The notes: generated by a model from the sequence alone, not told the origin. Shown: positions 36,742-45,707, counted from the first letter of the stretch. The stretch: DNA of 64,000 nt from Mesorhizobium loti (GCF_003148495.1 NZ_QGGH01000001.1:248986-312985), one strand, 5' to 3'. A program made the numbers and translations.

Positions 36742-38268
36742 ATGGCGTTGGCGGCCAAACTACAGCTACGACAATCGCAGTCGCTGGTGATGACGCCGCA
36801 GCTGATGCAGTCGATTCGGCTGCTGCAGTTCACCCATGTCGAGCTCGAGCATTTCATCGACGAGGAAATCGAGCGCAATCCGCTGCTGGAGCGCGCCGAA
36901 CCGCAGGACGATGCCGCCGGCGACCAGGCGCAGAAGATCGAGGCGGAGCCGCAAACCACCACTGACGGCGACTGGTTCGAAAACGAGACGCAGTGGAGCG
37001 CCGAGGCGATCTCGGACAAGCTCGACACGTCGCTGGAAAACCTGTTTCCCGACGATCCGGGCACCAGTGAGCGGCTCGGTCCGGACCTGACGGCGCAATG
37101 GAAATCGGCTTCCGGAAATGGCGCGAGTTCCTCATCCGAGGGTTTTGACGCCGGCGACATGGCGGCTGCGGCGATCACGCTGCGTGACCATGTCGGCGAA
37201 CAGGTCGCGCTCGCCTTCGCCGACCCGGCCGCGCGGCTGATCGCCGCCGACCTCGCCGACGGCCTCGACGAAAGCGGCTATTTGCGCGCCGACATGGCCG
37301 AGATCGCTGCTCGTCTCGGTACGGACGCCGCCGCGGTGGGTAAGGTGCTGGCTGTGTGCCAGACTTTCGAGCCGGCCGGCCTGTTCGCCCGGGACCTCGC
37401 CGAATGCCTGTCGCTGCAGCTTGCCGTGCGGGACCGGCTCGATCCGGCAATGAAGGCGCTGATCGCCAATCTCGAACTGCTGGGACGGCGCGATTTCCAC
37501 GCATTGAAACGGATCTGCGGTGTCGACGAGGAGGACCTGCTCGACATGCTGGCCGAGATCCGGGCACTCGATCCCCGGCCGGGGATGGCGTTTTCGGGCG
37601 GCGCCAGCGACGCGATCGTCGCCGATGTCGAGGTGCGTGCGGCCAATGACGGCAGTTGGACGGTCGAACTCAATGCCGAAACGCTGCCGCGCGTTTTGGT
37701 CGACCATATCTATTTCGCCCAGGTCTCGCCGCAGGCGAAGAATCAGGCGGAAAAGGATTTTCTGGCCGAATGCCTGCAGAACGCCAACTGGCTGACGCGC
37801 AGCCTCGACCAGCGGGCGAAGACCATCCTCAAGGTCGCCTCGGAAATCGTTCGCCAGCAGGATGCCTTCCTCGTCCATGGCGTGCGCCAGTTGAAACCGC
37901 TCAACCTGCGCACGGTGGCCGATGCCATCGGCATGCACGAATCGACGGTCAGCCGGGTTACCGCGAACAAATACATGCTGACGCCGCGCGGCGTGTTCGA
38001 GCTGCGGTACTTCTTCACCGCCTCGATCGCCGCGTCGGGCGGCGGCGATGCGCATTCCTCGGAAGCCGTGCGTGATCGCATCAAGCAATTGATCGACGAG
38101 GAAAAACCGGTCGACGTGCTTTCCGACGATGCCATCGTTGACATGTTGCGCGAGAGCGGCGTCGATATTGCCAGGCGCACGGTCGCCAAGTACCGGGAAG
38201 GCATGAATATTCCCTCCTCGGTGCAGCGCCGACGCGAGAAACGGGCGCTGGCCAGCGCCGGGCGCTGA
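36742..38268 (+). CDS. rpoN: RNA polymerase sigma-54 factor
   Basis: 508 residues. Region I is the Gln-rich start (LQLRQSQSLVMTPQLMQSIRLLQ, in part) bound by enhancer activators. An acidic region II follows. Region III has the core-binding part and the helix-turn-helix LRTVADAIGMHESTVSRV, and the RpoN box is ARRTVAKYRE near residue 485. It directs polymerase to -24/-12 promoters of nitrogen and, in rhizobia, nif/fix genes. The lptB-rpoN-hpf-ptsN order is conserved across proteobacteria. Confidence 0.96.
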   Translation: MALAAKLQLRQSQSLVMTPQLMQSIRLLQFTHVELEHFIDEEIERNPLLERAEPQDDAAGDQAQKIEAEPQTTTDGDWFENETQWSAEAISDKLDTSLENLFPDDPGTSERLGPDLTAQWKSASGNGASSSSEGFDAGDMAAAAITLRDHVGEQVALAFADPAARLIAADLADGLDESGYLRADMAEIAARLGTDAAAVGKVLAVCQTFEPAGLFARDLAECLSLQLAVRDRLDPAMKALIANLELLGRRDFHALKRICGVDEEDLLDMLAEIRALDPRPGMAFSGGASDAIVADVEVRAANDGSWTVELNAETLPRVLVDHIYFAQVSPQAKNQAEKDFLAECLQNANWLTRSLDQRAKTILKVASEIVRQQDAFLVHGVRQLKPLNLRTVADAIGMHESTVSRVTANKYMLTPRGVFELRYFFTASIAASGGGDAHSSEAVRDRIKQLIDEEKPVDVLSDDAIVDMLRESGVDIARRTVAKYREGMNIPSSVQRRREKRALASAGR

Positions 38269-38533
38269 GGCGGTCCGATTTTCCACAGGCCCGCACTTCA
38301 TTGACAAGCCGCGGTGAAGTGGCTAGAAGCCCGCCCGCATGAGACGGGCTAGAAGCCTGCATGCGGATGGTCCGTCACGACGTTGGCCTCGGGACGGTCA
38401 AAGGGCGGCTTGTGATCAACCGGAAAGTTCGGATTTAAAATCGGCGCGAGTGACGCCGCAAAGCTTGTGCGCACGGATCACGAGTATAAACTCGGGCCAG
38501 TTTGAAGCCTGAGCAAGGAAGGTCAGTTTTCAG

Positions 38534-39118
38534 ATGAATTTGCGCATATCGGGAAAACACATGGATATCGGCGATGCGTTCCGCACACGCATCAACGATC
38601 GTGTCGGCGAAGCGATCGGCAAATATTTCGATCGTGGCTTTGCCGGACACGTCACGGTCATCAAATCGGGCTCGCGCTATTCGGCGGATTGCATGATCCG
38701 GCTGGATTCCGGCGCTTCGCTGCAGGCCACCGGCGATGCCCAGGATCCGACGCTTGCCTTCGAGGCGGCGGCGGATCGTCTGGAGACCCGGTTGAGGCGT
38801 TACAAGCGTCGGCTGAAATCGCACAATTCGGGCGCCGCCAATGGCGATCCGACCGACATTGCCTATACGGTGATGGCGCCGCTTGCCGATGACGACGAGG
38901 ACATTCCGGAGAATTTCGCCCCCGCCATCGTCGCCGAATCAACCATGACGCTGAAGACCATGTCGGTGGCGTCGGCGGTCATCGAGCTCGACACCAAGGA
39001 CAGCCCGGTCTTCGTCTTCCGCAACGCCGGAAACGACCATCTCAACATCGTCTATCGCCGGCCCGATGGAAACATCGGCTGGATCGACCCGTCCACGACC
39101 AAGGTCGCACAAGCGTGA
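38534..39118 (+). CDS. hpf: Ribosome hibernation-promoting factor (long HPF)
   Basis: 194 residues. The N-terminal 95 residues are the HPF/YfiA domain (MNLRISGKHMDIGDAFR, then KYFDRGFAGHVTVIKSG). A linker with acidic residues follows. The C-terminal 60 residues (SPVFVFRNAGNDHLNIVYRR, in part) are the dimerisation domain. The long form pairs 70S ribosomes into inactive 100S dimers in stationary phase. It follows rpoN by 265 bp and precedes ptsN. Confidence 0.92.
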   Translation: MNLRISGKHMDIGDAFRTRINDRVGEAIGKYFDRGFAGHVTVIKSGSRYSADCMIRLDSGASLQATGDAQDPTLAFEAAADRLETRLRRYKRRLKSHNSGAANGDPTDIAYTVMAPLADDDEDIPENFAPAIVAESTMTLKTMSVASAVIELDTKDSPVFVFRNAGNDHLNIVYRRPDGNIGWIDPSTTKVAQA

Positions 39119-39159
39119 CGACAACAGTCGCACGGGCGTGACGACAGGAGTCGCACGGG
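39114..39159 (+). repeat. Tandem duplication of 23 bp at the end of hpf
   Basis: Copies 39114-39136 and 39137-39159 differ at two bases (CGTGACGACAACAGTCGCACGGG and a copy with AGG for AAC). The hpf stop codon lies in the first copy. Confidence 0.75.
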
Positions 39160-39222
39160 GATAAAAGCCGGCCGCACGAGGGTGAGGACTGGTGACGGCA
39201 GGCGAACAAGGGATTTTCAAGC

Positions 39223-39687
39223 ATGGATCTGAGCGATCTTATCAACGTTCCGGCGATATTGCCGGCGTTGAAGGCGAACTCCAAGAAGCAGCTGCTGCAA
39301 TTGCTGTCCGAACGGGCAGCTGCGATTTCGGGCATTCCGGAGCGGGAAGTGTTCGACACCATCCTGCAGCGTGAGCGGCTGGGCTCGACCGGCGTCGGCA
39401 ACGGCATCGCCATTCCGCACGGCAAGCTGGCCGGCGTGAAGCGCATCGCTGGGGTTTTCGCCCGACTGGAGACGCCTGTCGATTTCGAATCGCTGGACGA
39501 TCAGCCGGTCGATCTGGTGTTTCTGCTGCTGGCGCCGGAAGGGGCGGGCGCCGACCATCTCAAGGCTTTGTCGCGCATCGCGCGGGTGCTGCGCGACGCC
39601 GACACGGTGGCCAAGATCAGGGGTACGCGCGACGCCGCGGCGATCCATGCGCTGCTGTCGGACACCCAGGCCTCGCACGCGGCCTGA
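39223..39687 (+). CDS. ptsN: PTS IIA-like nitrogen regulatory protein
   Basis: 154 residues. The fructose/mannitol EIIA fold is complete, with the phosphorylated His in AIPHGKL near residue 66 and LVFLLLAPEGAG near residue 100. EIIANtr is phosphorylated by PtsP/NPr and regulates potassium uptake, sigma-54-linked processes and, in rhizobia, nutrient balance. It closes the rpoN-hpf-ptsN group; 104 bp separate it from hpf. Confidence 0.95.
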   Translation: MDLSDLINVPAILPALKANSKKQLLQLLSERAAAISGIPEREVFDTILQRERLGSTGVGNGIAIPHGKLAGVKRIAGVFARLETPVDFESLDDQPVDLVFLLLAPEGAGADHLKALSRIARVLRDADTVAKIRGTRDAAAIHALLSDTQASHAA

Positions 39688-39703
39688 TATTATCTGTTTT
39701 TAC

Positions 39704-39747
39704 GCAATTCCGGACGGAAAACCGTTACACACTTTTCCTGGAATTGC
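39704..39747. repeat. Palindromic repeat, GCAATTCC arms (copy 3)
   Basis: Arms 39704-39711 and 39740-39747, with the GGACGGAAAACCG core almost identical to the 18335 copy. Between convergent ptsN and DUF1150 genes. Confidence 0.75.
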
Positions 39748-39812
39748 TTTGAATTGAGACGACCTCAAGGGCCGCCATGGGCGGCCCTCTCCGTTTCAGC
39801 CGGAAATTGCTG

Positions 39813-40067
39813 TCAGTGAATGGCGACCGTGGTCAGGTCGTTTTCCATGGCGCCGGCCAAAGCGCGGTCACGCGCGTCGGAAAGCAGGATCGGCTGGCCA
39901 TTGGCGGCAAACAGCGCCCACAGTTCCATGCCGGGAGCGATTTCGCCGAGATTCGGGAAACGGCCGAGCAATTCGTCGCTCGAGACCTTTCTGAGATAAG
40001 CGACCGAGCCCTCGCCGAGATGGGCGAATTCGCCATTGGTCATGGTGATATTTTCAGTTCTGGTCAT
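39813..40067 (-). CDS. DUF1150 family protein
   Basis: 84 residues, acidic, no membrane segment. It matches DUF1150 (VAYLRKVSSDELLGRFPN and a following MELWALFAANGQPI stretch), a small alphaproteobacterial family usually found next to an Hsp20 gene, as here. An alternative ATG at 40043 would shorten it by 8 residues. Its placement 65 bp downstream of hsp20 suggests shared heat-shock expression. Function unknown. Confidence 0.85.
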   Translation of the reverse strand: MTRTENITMTNGEFAHLGEGSVAYLRKVSSDELLGRFPNLGEIAPGMELWALFAANGQPILLSDARDRALAGAMENDLTTVAIH

Positions 40068-40132
40068 TTCAAAGCCTCCTTGGCGCGAGGACGCCGCTCA
40101 AGGCCATCCCGCATGAGAGCCATCGGTAAAAA

Positions 40133-40558
40133 TCAGTCTTTCACCGATATGTTTATTTTCCGTACCAGCCGTTCGGACTCCGGCCGATCGAGGTCGATCG
40201 ACAAAAGGCCGTTCTTCAGCTCCGCCGCGATCACCCGCATGCCGTCGGCCAGCACGAAACAGCGCTGGAACTGGCGCGCGGCGATGCCGCGATGAAGAAA
40301 TTCGCGCTCGGTGTCGTCGGTCTGACGGCCGCGCACGACCAGCTGGTTTTCCTCCGTCGTGACATCGAGATCGCTTTCGGCGAAACCGGCGACCGCCAAT
40401 GTGATGCGCAACCTTTCGGTCTTGCCGTCGGCGCCGCTGAGGCGTTCGATGTTGTAGGGAGGGTAGCTGTCACCGGACTTCGCCAAGCGTTCCAGGGTCT
40501 TTTCCATGGCGTCGAAACCAAGGAGAAGCGGGCTGGAAAAGGGCGTCATTCGGCTCAT
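40133..40558 (-). CDS. Small heat-shock protein, Hsp20 family
   Basis: 141 residues from the ATG at 40558, with GAGAGGAC upstream. The alpha-crystallin domain spans about 30-125, with YNIERL at its start, LAVAGFAESDLDV, and the final GLLSIDL strand. The short C-terminal tail (VRKINI) has the IxI-type motif that links oligomers. It is a holdase that binds unfolding proteins and hands them to DnaK. A candidate RpoH promoter and ROSE-like leader precede it; DUF1150 follows. Confidence 0.93.
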   Translation of the reverse strand: MSRMTPFSSPLLLGFDAMEKTLERLAKSGDSYPPYNIERLSGADGKTERLRITLAVAGFAESDLDVTTEENQLVVRGRQTDDTEREFLHRGIAARQFQRCFVLADGMRVIAAELKNGLLSIDLDRPESERLVRKINISVKD

Positions 40559-40567
40559 GTTACACTG

Positions 40568-40582
40568 TCCTCTCAAGAGCGA
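40568..40582 (-). promoter_or_regulatory. ROSE-like RNA thermometer hairpin over the hsp20 ribosome site
   Basis: On the minus strand, TCGCT (40582-40578) matches the UYGCU motif of ROSE elements and faces the AGGA of the ribosome site (40571-40568) across a 6-base loop. In rhizobia this motif melts on heating and frees the site. The leader (about 60 nt) is shorter than classical ROSE, so this is tentative. Confidence 0.4.
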
Positions 40583-40626
40583 CATAAAGTGGAAAAACCC
40601 AGATGGCATTTTTCCCGATGGTCTTG

Positions 40627-40655
40627 ATATGGTCCGCCCCGCGACCAAGTTCAAG
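40627..40655 (-). promoter_or_regulatory. Candidate RpoH (sigma-32) promoter of hsp20
   Basis: Minus strand: CTTGAA (40655-40650), 17 bases, then CCATAT (40632-40627). This fits the alphaproteobacterial heat-shock consensus CTTGAA-N17-CCATAT-like. Transcription would begin near 40620, giving a leader of about 60 nt before the ATG at 40558. Confidence 0.5.
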
Positions 40656-40873
40656 CCGTCAAAAGACCCGCCCAAAAAGACCAGGTCGTGGACTCACAGG
40701 AATGATCGACATGGGGCTTGAAACGGCAAGCAGATGCAAGGAGAAGCGCGCAGGTCGGGATTGTCTTCCCCGGTCGAGCGGTTCGACATCGCAGCTCGCT
40801 GCCGCCTCGGCGTCATTTGGATGTTTCGATCAGATTCATTCAGGTCCACCGCCTCGCCAAACAAGGAATTGAA

Positions 40874-41815
40874 ATGCCCCAATCACGCAAGATCATCATC
40901 GACACGGATCCCGGCCAGGATGATGCCGTCGCCATTTTGCTGGCGCTCGGCAGCGCCGAACTGGAGATCGTCGGCATCACAGCGGTTGCCGGCAACGTGC
41001 CGCTGAAGCTTACCGAAAAGAATGCCCGCAAGATCTGCGAGCTGGCCGGCCGGCCTGATATCAAGGTCTATGCCGGCGCCATTCGACCTCTGATGCGCGA
41101 ACTGGTCACTGCCGAGGAAGTGCACGGCAAGACCGGCCTCAACGGGCCGCAATTGCCCGAACCAAAGATGAAGCTGCAGGACCAATACGCGGTCGATTTC
41201 ATCGTCGAGACGCTGATGACGGAAGAGAGCGGCACGATCACGCTCTGCGCGCTCGGGCCGCTCACCAACATTGCGCTGGCGCTGATCCGCGAGCCGCGCA
41301 TCGCACCGCGTATCAAGGAAATCGTGCTGATGGGCGGCGGCTTCTTCGAAGGCGGCAATGTCACCCCGACCGCCGAATTCAACATCTATGTCGACCCGCA
41401 GGCCGCCGATGTCGTGTTCAAATCCGGCATCCCGATCGTGATGATGCCGCTCGACGTCACCCACAAGGCGCTGACCACCGCAAAGCGTACGCAGGCCTTC
41501 CGCGCGCTCGGCACCAAGGTCGGCAACGCCACCGCAGAGATGCTGGAATTCTTCGAGCGCTTCGACGAGGAGAAGTACGGCACCGACGGCGGGCCGCTGC
41601 ACGACCCCTGCGTCATCGCCTATCTGTTGAAGCCGGATCTGTTCAAGGGCCGCAACTGCAATGTCAGCGTGGAAACCAATTCGGAACTGACCATGGGCAT
41701 GACCGTGATCGACTGGTGGGGCGTCACCAAGCGGCCAAAGAACGCCATGGTGATGCGCGACATCGACCATGATGGCTTCTTCGCCCTGCTGGTGGAGAGG
41801 TTGGGGCGGCTTTAA
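40874..41815 (+). CDS. Nucleoside hydrolase (IU-NH type)
   Basis: 313 residues from the ATG at 40874. The calcium-binding aspartate cluster DTDPGQDDA is at residues 9-17, the family's hallmark. LCALGPLTNIALAL, LMGGGFFEGGNVTPTAEFNIYVDPQAA (in part) and a C-terminal Asp complete the site. It hydrolyses the N-glycosidic bond of ribonucleosides to a base and ribose. A ribokinase encoded 3 kb away on the other strand could use the ribose. An in-frame upstream extension to 40718 is probably not real. Confidence 0.92.
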   Translation: MPQSRKIIIDTDPGQDDAVAILLALGSAELEIVGITAVAGNVPLKLTEKNARKICELAGRPDIKVYAGAIRPLMRELVTAEEVHGKTGLNGPQLPEPKMKLQDQYAVDFIVETLMTEESGTITLCALGPLTNIALALIREPRIAPRIKEIVLMGGGFFEGGNVTPTAEFNIYVDPQAADVVFKSGIPIVMMPLDVTHKALTTAKRTQAFRALGTKVGNATAEMLEFFERFDEEKYGTDGGPLHDPCVIAYLLKPDLFKGRNCNVSVETNSELTMGMTVIDWWGVTKRPKNAMVMRDIDHDGFFALLVERLGRL

Positions 41816-41827
41816 GGCCCTCTTTTA

Positions 41828-41972
41828 CCTTCTCCCCTTGTGGGAGAAGGTGGCCGAGCGTAGCTCGGTCGGATGAGGGGTGCTCCAGCTTGGCACCGAC
41901 GGTGATCTGTCACGCACCCCTCAACCGTCTCGGCGCTGCGCGCCGATCCACCTTCTCCCACAAAGGGGAAGG
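41828..41972. repeat. Large palindromic repeat with CCTTCTCCC arms
   Basis: Left arm 41828-41853 and right arm 41948-41972 are near-perfect complements (CACCTTCTCCC core, with CTCCCC/GGGG differences). An inner GCCGAGCGTAGCTCGG hairpin lies in the left half. About 145 bp in all, between convergent genes; typical of MITE-like rhizobial repeats, with no transposase. Confidence 0.75.
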
Positions 41973-41980
41973 AAAGGCGC

Positions 41981-42595
41981 TTACTTCGATCGCGAAAACG
42001 CCAGCCACAGGCCGCCGCCGACCATGAAGCTGCCGCTGATCCTCGACAAAAGCTTGATGCGGCTGGCCGACAGCAGACGCCCGGCGCGGCCGGCGGCCAA
42101 TGCATAGGTCGAATCCGACATGGCAGCGAAGATCATGGCGGTCAGGCCCATGACGGCGATCTGCAGCGAGTAGTTGCCTTGCGGCGAAATGAACTGCGGA
42201 AAGAAGGCGCCGAAGAAGATCAGCGTCTTGGGGTTGCTGAGCGCCACCAGCAGACCCTGCAGGAAGAAGCCGCCGCGCGGTTTCCTGGCGGTTCCATCCG
42301 CGTTCAGCATGCCCTTGGAACGGAACATCTGCGCGCCCATCCAGATCAGATAGGCGGCGCCGATCAGCCTGACCCATTCGAACCAATGGCCCATGCCCGC
42401 AATCAGCGTGTTGAGGCCGATGCCGACGATGGCGATCATCACGGCAAGCCCGGCCTGCGTGCCGGCGACATTGGCGAGACCGGCGCGGGAGCCATGGCGA
42501 ATGCTGTTGGCGATGATCAGCGTGACCGTCGGACCCGGTACCAGGATGATGACGATGCAAGCCAGGACATAGGCGGCGTAGAGTTCGAGCGACAT
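41981..42595 (-). CDS. LysE family translocator
   Basis: 204 residues from the ATG at 42595. Six hydrophobic segments; the N-terminal stretch VLACIVIILVPGPTVTLIIA (20 residues) carries the PGP motif of the LysE/RhtB family, and NPKTLIFFGAFFPQF lies near residue 125. Such proteins export amino acids or related small solutes through the inner membrane by proton exchange. Substrate unknown. It stands alone, 113 bp before the amidase gene end on the same strand. Confidence 0.88.
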   Translation of the reverse strand: MSLELYAAYVLACIVIILVPGPTVTLIIANSIRHGSRAGLANVAGTQAGLAVMIAIVGIGLNTLIAGMGHWFEWVRLIGAAYLIWMGAQMFRSKGMLNADGTARKPRGGFFLQGLLVALSNPKTLIFFGAFFPQFISPQGNYSLQIAVMGLTAMIFAAMSDSTYALAAGRAGRLLSASRIKLLSRISGSFMVGGGLWLAFSRSK

Positions 42596-42708
42596 GATTT
42601 TTCCCTGGGAATGCCGACGATGCGGCGCAGCTGAGGACAATCAATGCATGGCGGCGCTGCCGATGCAAGCCGATGCGCGAAGCGCCGCGACAGGCCGGTG
42701 CATGCGGC

Positions 42709-44163
42709 TCAGGCGCTGGCGCCGGACTGCCAGGGCAGCGTCGCCTCATAGGCCGCCGCCGCCTTCAGCACCGCAAGGTCGCCGCGTGGCCGGCCGATCA
42801 GCTGCATGCCCATCGGCCTAGCCTTGTCGTCGAAGCCGACCGGCACGTTGACCGCCGGGCAGCCGCCCAAGGTCGCGAAAGCGGAAACCTGCATCCAGCG
42901 GTGGTAGCTGTCCATTGCGCGTCCGGCGACCTCGCGGGGCCAATGCGTGCTTACATCGAAGGGGAAGACCTGCGCGGTCGGCAGCGCGATGAGATCATAG
43001 CGGTCGAAGAGCGACAGCAGCATGCGATGCCAGGACGTGCGGATGACCGACGCCGCGCGAATCTGCGGCGCCGTCAGCCGCATTGCGTTCTCCACCTCCC
43101 AGATGGCCTCCGGCTTGAGCAGGCCGCGCTTGGCGGGATCGTCATAGTGGGTTTTGAGCGCGCAGCCGCTGCTGGCCTGGCGCAGCGTCACGAAGGCCTG
43201 CCACAGCGCTTCGAAGTCGAAATCCGGCAGCAGCGGTTCGGTCACGAAGGACGCTTGCGCGAACCGGCCAAGGGCTGCTTCGCACAGATCGAGGATGCCG
43301 GGTTCGACCGGCAGATGGCCGCGGAGGTCACCAAACCAGGCGATGCGGCCGCCAGTCGCTGCCATGCCGAGCCCTTCGAGGAACGAGCCCGGTTTCTCAT
43401 GGGACAATGGCGCGTGCGGGTGGTAACCGGCCTGCACATCGAGTAGCAGCGCCATGTCACGGACGTTGCGGCCCATCGGCCCGTCGACGCCCATCTGCGC
43501 ATGAAAAACCTCAAAGTCGGGTCCGCCGGGGACAAGTCCTTGCGACGGGCGGAAGCCATAGACATTGTTCCAGGCGGCCGGATTGCGCAGCGAGCCGCCG
43601 AAGTCGCTGCCATCGGCGACAGGCAGCATGTCGAGCGCCAGCGCCACAGCCGCGCCGCCGCTCGAGCCGCCGGCGGTCAGGGCCGGATCGAAGGCGTTCA
43701 GCGTCGGTCCGAACACGCTGTTGTAGGTGTTGGAGCCAAGGCCGAATTCGGGGACGTTGGTCTTGCCGATGATGATGGCGCCGGCGTCGCGGATGCGCTC
43801 GACAAAGAAATCGTCTTCCTGGGGCACGAAATCGGCGAAGATCGGCGAGCCGAGGGAGGTTCTGAGGCCCGTGGTCGAGGCGAGATCCTTGATGGCGATC
43901 GGCAGGCCGAAGAGCGGGCCGACTTCGACACTTTTCCGCCTGATATCGGCGGCATCGGCTTCGCGCAAGATGTCGCCGCGGTCGCGCAACGAAACGATGG
44001 CGTTGACCAGCGGGTTGACCGCCTCGATGCGGTCGAGGAATGCCGTCACCACCTCGCGCACGGAAAGTGTCTTTCGGCGGATGGCGGCGGCGAGCTCGAC
44101 CGCGGACAGGCGGCAGATGTCGCCGGTCGGCGGCACGGCATGTTTCGTTTGAGGGCGCAGCAT
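42709..44163 (-). CDS. Amidase (amidase-signature family)
   Basis: 484 residues from the ATG at 44163, which lies 1 bp after the ribokinase stop, so the two are coupled. The amidase signature gives the Ser-cisSer-Lys triad: Lys in GLPIAIKDLASTTG, Ser in TAGGSSGGAAVALA and in DFGGSLRNPAA. The family hydrolyses amides in the cytoplasm, with widely varied substrates; the neighbours do not identify the substrate. The C-terminal part includes the usual PVGFDDKARPMGMQLIG (in part). Confidence 0.9.
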   Translation of the reverse strand: MLRPQTKHAVPPTGDICRLSAVELAAAIRRKTLSVREVVTAFLDRIEAVNPLVNAIVSLRDRGDILREADAADIRRKSVEVGPLFGLPIAIKDLASTTGLRTSLGSPIFADFVPQEDDFFVERIRDAGAIIIGKTNVPEFGLGSNTYNSVFGPTLNAFDPALTAGGSSGGAAVALALDMLPVADGSDFGGSLRNPAAWNNVYGFRPSQGLVPGGPDFEVFHAQMGVDGPMGRNVRDMALLLDVQAGYHPHAPLSHEKPGSFLEGLGMAATGGRIAWFGDLRGHLPVEPGILDLCEAALGRFAQASFVTEPLLPDFDFEALWQAFVTLRQASSGCALKTHYDDPAKRGLLKPEAIWEVENAMRLTAPQIRAASVIRTSWHRMLLSLFDRYDLIALPTAQVFPFDVSTHWPREVAGRAMDSYHRWMQVSAFATLGGCPAVNVPVGFDDKARPMGMQLIGRPRGDLAVLKAAAAYEATLPWQSGASA

Positions 44164-44164
44164 C

Positions 44165-45070
44165 TCAATGGGTTTCCTGCAACGCCTGATCGACATCCCT
44201 GGCCAGCGGGATCGCCGGCTGGGCGCGAGGCTTCAGGCAGGCCAGCGAGCCGGCTGCGCCGGCGCGCACCAGCGCCTGTTCGAGCGTGAGGCCCGACGAC
44301 AGCCCGGCGGCAAAATAACCGCAGAACGTATCGCCGGCGCCGACCGTGTCGACAGGGGTGATTTTCAGGGCCGGAACGGTGAGGAAATCGCTCGGCGTCG
44401 CCGCCATCACGCCATCGCCGCCGAGCGTGACGACGATGGTGCGGCCGGTTTTCGCGGCGAAGTCGCGCATGCGTGCCGCCCGGTCGCGGCCATTTAGGGC
44501 CAGCGCTTCGCCATAGAGGTCGAATTCGGTTTCGTTGGCGACGGCATAATCGGCCTTGGCGAGAAAGGCCGCTGCCTTGCCCTGGAAAGGGGCTGTGTTG
44601 AGCACGGTGATGGCGCCGGCCGCTCTTGCCTGGTCAAGCGCTGCATCGACGGTCGCCAGCGGGATCTCATGTTGCAGCAGGACGACATCGCCCTTTTTCA
44701 GGAAGGCCTTGGCGAGGTCGCCAGGCACCACGGAAGCGTTGGCGCCGGGCACCACGGCGATGATGTTCTCGCCGTCGTCGCCGACCATGATCAGCGCCGT
44801 ACCGGTCGAGGCGAAGGTCTCGGCAACACCCGACAGGTCGACCTTGCCGTCGCGCAGCAGCGCCAGCGCCTCGGCAGCGAAGCTGTCCTTGCCGACGGCG
44901 CCGACCATGCGCACCGAAGCGCCGGCGCGCGCGGCGGCCAGCGCCTGGTTGGCACCCTTGCCGCCGGGAGCGGTGGTGAAGGCCGAGCCGCCCACCGTCT
45001 CGCCGGGGCTAGGCAAGCGGTCGACATTGGCGATAAGGTCGAGGTTGATCGAGCCGATGACGATAATCAA
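44165..45070 (-). CDS. rbsK: Ribokinase (PfkB family)
   Basis: 301 residues. The start is a TTG at 45070, chosen because AGGAGG lies 6 bases before it and the frame begins IIVIGSINLDL. PfkB signatures: GGKGANQALAAAR near residue 40 and DTVGAGDTFCGYFAAGL near residue 245, with the catalytic Asp in GAGD. It phosphorylates ribose to ribose 5-phosphate. It leads an operon with the amidase. The nucleoside hydrolase nearby could supply ribose, but they are not in one operon. Confidence 0.92.
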   Translation of the reverse strand: MIIVIGSINLDLIANVDRLPSPGETVGGSAFTTAPGGKGANQALAAARAGASVRMVGAVGKDSFAAEALALLRDGKVDLSGVAETFASTGTALIMVGDDGENIIAVVPGANASVVPGDLAKAFLKKGDVVLLQHEIPLATVDAALDQARAAGAITVLNTAPFQGKAAAFLAKADYAVANETEFDLYGEALALNGRDRAARMRDFAAKTGRTIVVTLGGDGVMAATPSDFLTVPALKITPVDTVGAGDTFCGYFAAGLSSGLTLEQALVRAGAAGSLACLKPRAQPAIPLARDVDQALQETH

Positions 45071-45224
45071 GCAATGCCTCCTGGCAGCGCAAATTCAAAG
45101 TGTCGGAGCGGCCTTTGTGCGTCCGGGCGAACGCAGGTCGTTCCAATAGCGCGGGAAGCTAACCTGTAAGGCTGCGGCTTGCCAGACCACGCGAATGGTC
45201 CAGCTCGATTTGAGGTATCGTGGC

Positions 45225-45707
45225 TTATTCACAGCGCACGGTGACCGTGCCCTGATAGTTGCCGGCGGGAAAGATACCGCTCGACTTGGTGGCGGTGAGG
45301 TCGACCTGCATGGGGTGGGTGCCGTTGACAACCCGCTGCGGCACACTTCCGTTGATGTCGACCCCCGAGCCATCGAGGCGGAAGACCGAAGCGAAGGTCA
45401 CGTTGGTGCCGCCGCCGCTCGGCGCGGACGAGAATGCGGCTGGCGCCGGCGCCGAAACCGAATAGCAGTCCAGCAGGTTGAACAAGGAGCACAGCAGCGA
45501 GCTTGCCACGATCGTGGCGCTCGCACTCGATCCGCCTGCCTGTTTGGAGCCCAGTATGCCGATGGCTGGATTTGCGGTCATCGTTCCGGACGCCCCGACC
45601 ATGATGGTGCAGGTGCCGATGATCGCCGCCTGCACCGGAAGGCAAAAGCCGGCAAGTGCTGCCATGGCAAGCAGCGCGCTGCTATTTCTTCTTCTTTTTC
45701 TTGCCAT
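45225..45707 (-). CDS. Secreted fimbrial-subunit-like protein (pilin 2 of the cluster)
   Basis: 160 residues from the ATG at 45707, inside the coding end of the upstream gene (26 bp overlap). An N-terminal signal peptide ends near VQA. The mature protein is Gly/Ser/Ala-rich beta-sheet sequence with four cysteines, one in the C-terminal VRCE. GNYQGTVTVRC at the end closely matches the end of the protein at 46573 (GNYQATVTLRC), and both resemble fimbrial or spore-coat-U subunits. A role as a surface or pilus subunit is inferred. Distinct from the other subunit over the central region. Confidence 0.6.
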   Translation of the reverse strand: MARKRRRNSSALLAMAALAGFCLPVQAAIIGTCTIMVGASGTMTANPAIGILGSKQAGGSSASATIVASSLLCSLFNLLDCYSVSAPAPAAFSSAPSGGGTNVTFASVFRLDGSGVDINGSVPQRVVNGTHPMQVDLTATKSSGIFPAGNYQGTVTVRCE

